From Fidelibacterota bacterium (lineage in GTDB: Bacteria; Marinisomatota; Marinisomatia; SCGC-AAA003-L08; GCA-002719095), in the NCBI GenBank assembly GCA_002705575.1, contig PAHI01000065.1, forward strand, positions 1-15,603: 15,603 nt of DNA. The letters run 5' to 3'. Below the pieces are notes generated by a model. That model was not told the origin of the DNA, made no database searches, and saw only the letters and a program-made list of their open reading frames with translations. The translations under genes were made by a program, and so were the position numbers. This document shows, in pieces, positions 15,515-15,603 of the stretch. How positions within the stretch are numbered: position 1 is the stretch's first letter; the number at the start of each line of letters is the position of its first letter.

Positions 15515-15603
15515 CTCAATAATCTTAGTTACAACGCCTGCGCCAACCGTATGACCACCTTCCCTGATAGCGAACCTAAGTTCTTTATCCATAGCAACAG
15601 GAG
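15512..15603 (-). CDS. tuf: Translation elongation factor EF-Tu, 3' end only
   Basis: This fragment encodes the last 29 residues of EF-Tu (from [17 protein letters not shown] to the end) plus two bases of the preceding codon and is cut by the window edge, not by a mutation. All 92 bases equal the 3' end of the complete tuf at 8-1198. It is either a second, identical tuf heading the beta cluster (tuf-rpmG-trnW-secE), a duplication common in bacteria and kept identical by gene conversion, or the very same gene reached again around a closed contig. The window alone cannot decide. Confidence 0.9.
   Translation of the reverse strand, partial: PVAMDKELRFAIREGGHTVGAGVVTKIIE

Larger units (their letters stand above)
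15505..15603. repeat. Terminal direct repeat, right copy (identical to 1-99)
   Basis: These 99 bases repeat positions 1-99 exactly and in the same orientation. The copy covers the rpmG start codon, the four-base gap and the 3' end of tuf. Because the match continues beyond tuf to the rpmG ATG and stops only at the window edge, the two copies are best read as the same locus seen twice at the ends of a closed assembly path. Removing one copy would give a 15,504-bp circle. Confidence 0.95.

Noticed and set aside
1..15603. A plasmid, phage or integrated mobile element
   Set aside because: No replication, partition, transposase, integrase, capsid, toxin-antitoxin or conjugation gene is present, and composition looks uniform across the housekeeping genes.
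15512..15603. A truncated tuf pseudogene
   Set aside because: The fragment is interrupted only by the window edge and is identical to the functional tuf end, so there is no evidence of decay.
1..15603. CRISPR arrays or tandem repeats
   Set aside because: Reading both strands showed no regularly spaced repeats; the only long repeat is the 99-bp pair at the edges.

Overview
The window carries a single, densely packed block of core information-processing genes from an AT-rich bacterium. Everything is encoded on the minus strand, so transcription runs from the right edge to the left. In transcription order the genes are: tuf (3' end only), rpmG, tRNA-Trp(CCA), secE, nusG, rplK, rplA, rplJ, rplL, rpoB, rpoC, rpsL, rpsG, fusA, tuf. 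This is the 'beta' cluster (secE-nusG-rplKAJL-rpoBC) joined directly to the 'str' cluster (rpsL-rpsG-fusA-tuf). All genes look intact and functional, with canonical catalytic and binding motifs. No gap between genes exceeds 85 bp, so there is no unexplained stretch of 300 bases or more.

Organism: the RpoB N-terminal half (1251 aa overall), RpoC (1422 aa) and NusG read like members of the Fibrobacterota-Chlorobiota-Bacteroidota (FCB) superphylum. Several genes have clear Shine-Dalgarno sequences (GGAGG before rpsL, AAGGAG before tuf and rplL, AGGAGT before rpoB), which Bacteroidota proper mostly lack. The low GC and the FCB-like proteins make an uncultivated marine lineage such as Marinimicrobia (SAR406) a reasonable guess. 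This is inference from memory of these families, not a database result.

How the genes work together: rpoB and rpoC encode the two large RNA polymerase subunits. NusG is the elongation factor that binds polymerase and couples it to translation. L11, L1, L10 and L7/L12 build the GTPase-associated centre and the L1 stalk of the large ribosomal subunit. S12 and S7 belong to the small-subunit decoding and exit regions. EF-G and EF-Tu are the GTPases that act at the L7/L12 stalk. L33 is a large-subunit protein, SecE is part of the protein-export channel, and tRNA-Trp is embedded among the mRNA genes.

The most notable feature is at the edges. The first 99 bases (1-99) and the last 99 bases (15505-15603) are identical. 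The repeat covers the last 92 bases of tuf plus 7 bases running into the rpmG start codon, and both of its boundaries coincide with the window edges. This is the terminal redundancy of a contig that an assembler has closed, or would close, into a 15,504-bp circle. The likeliest cause is collapse of two identical tuf genes that flank this cluster in the chromosome. A real excised circle is possible but unlikely, since there is no replication, partition or mobility gene and no origin-like region. Apart from that I see no undescribed system here; it is an ordinary housekeeping region.
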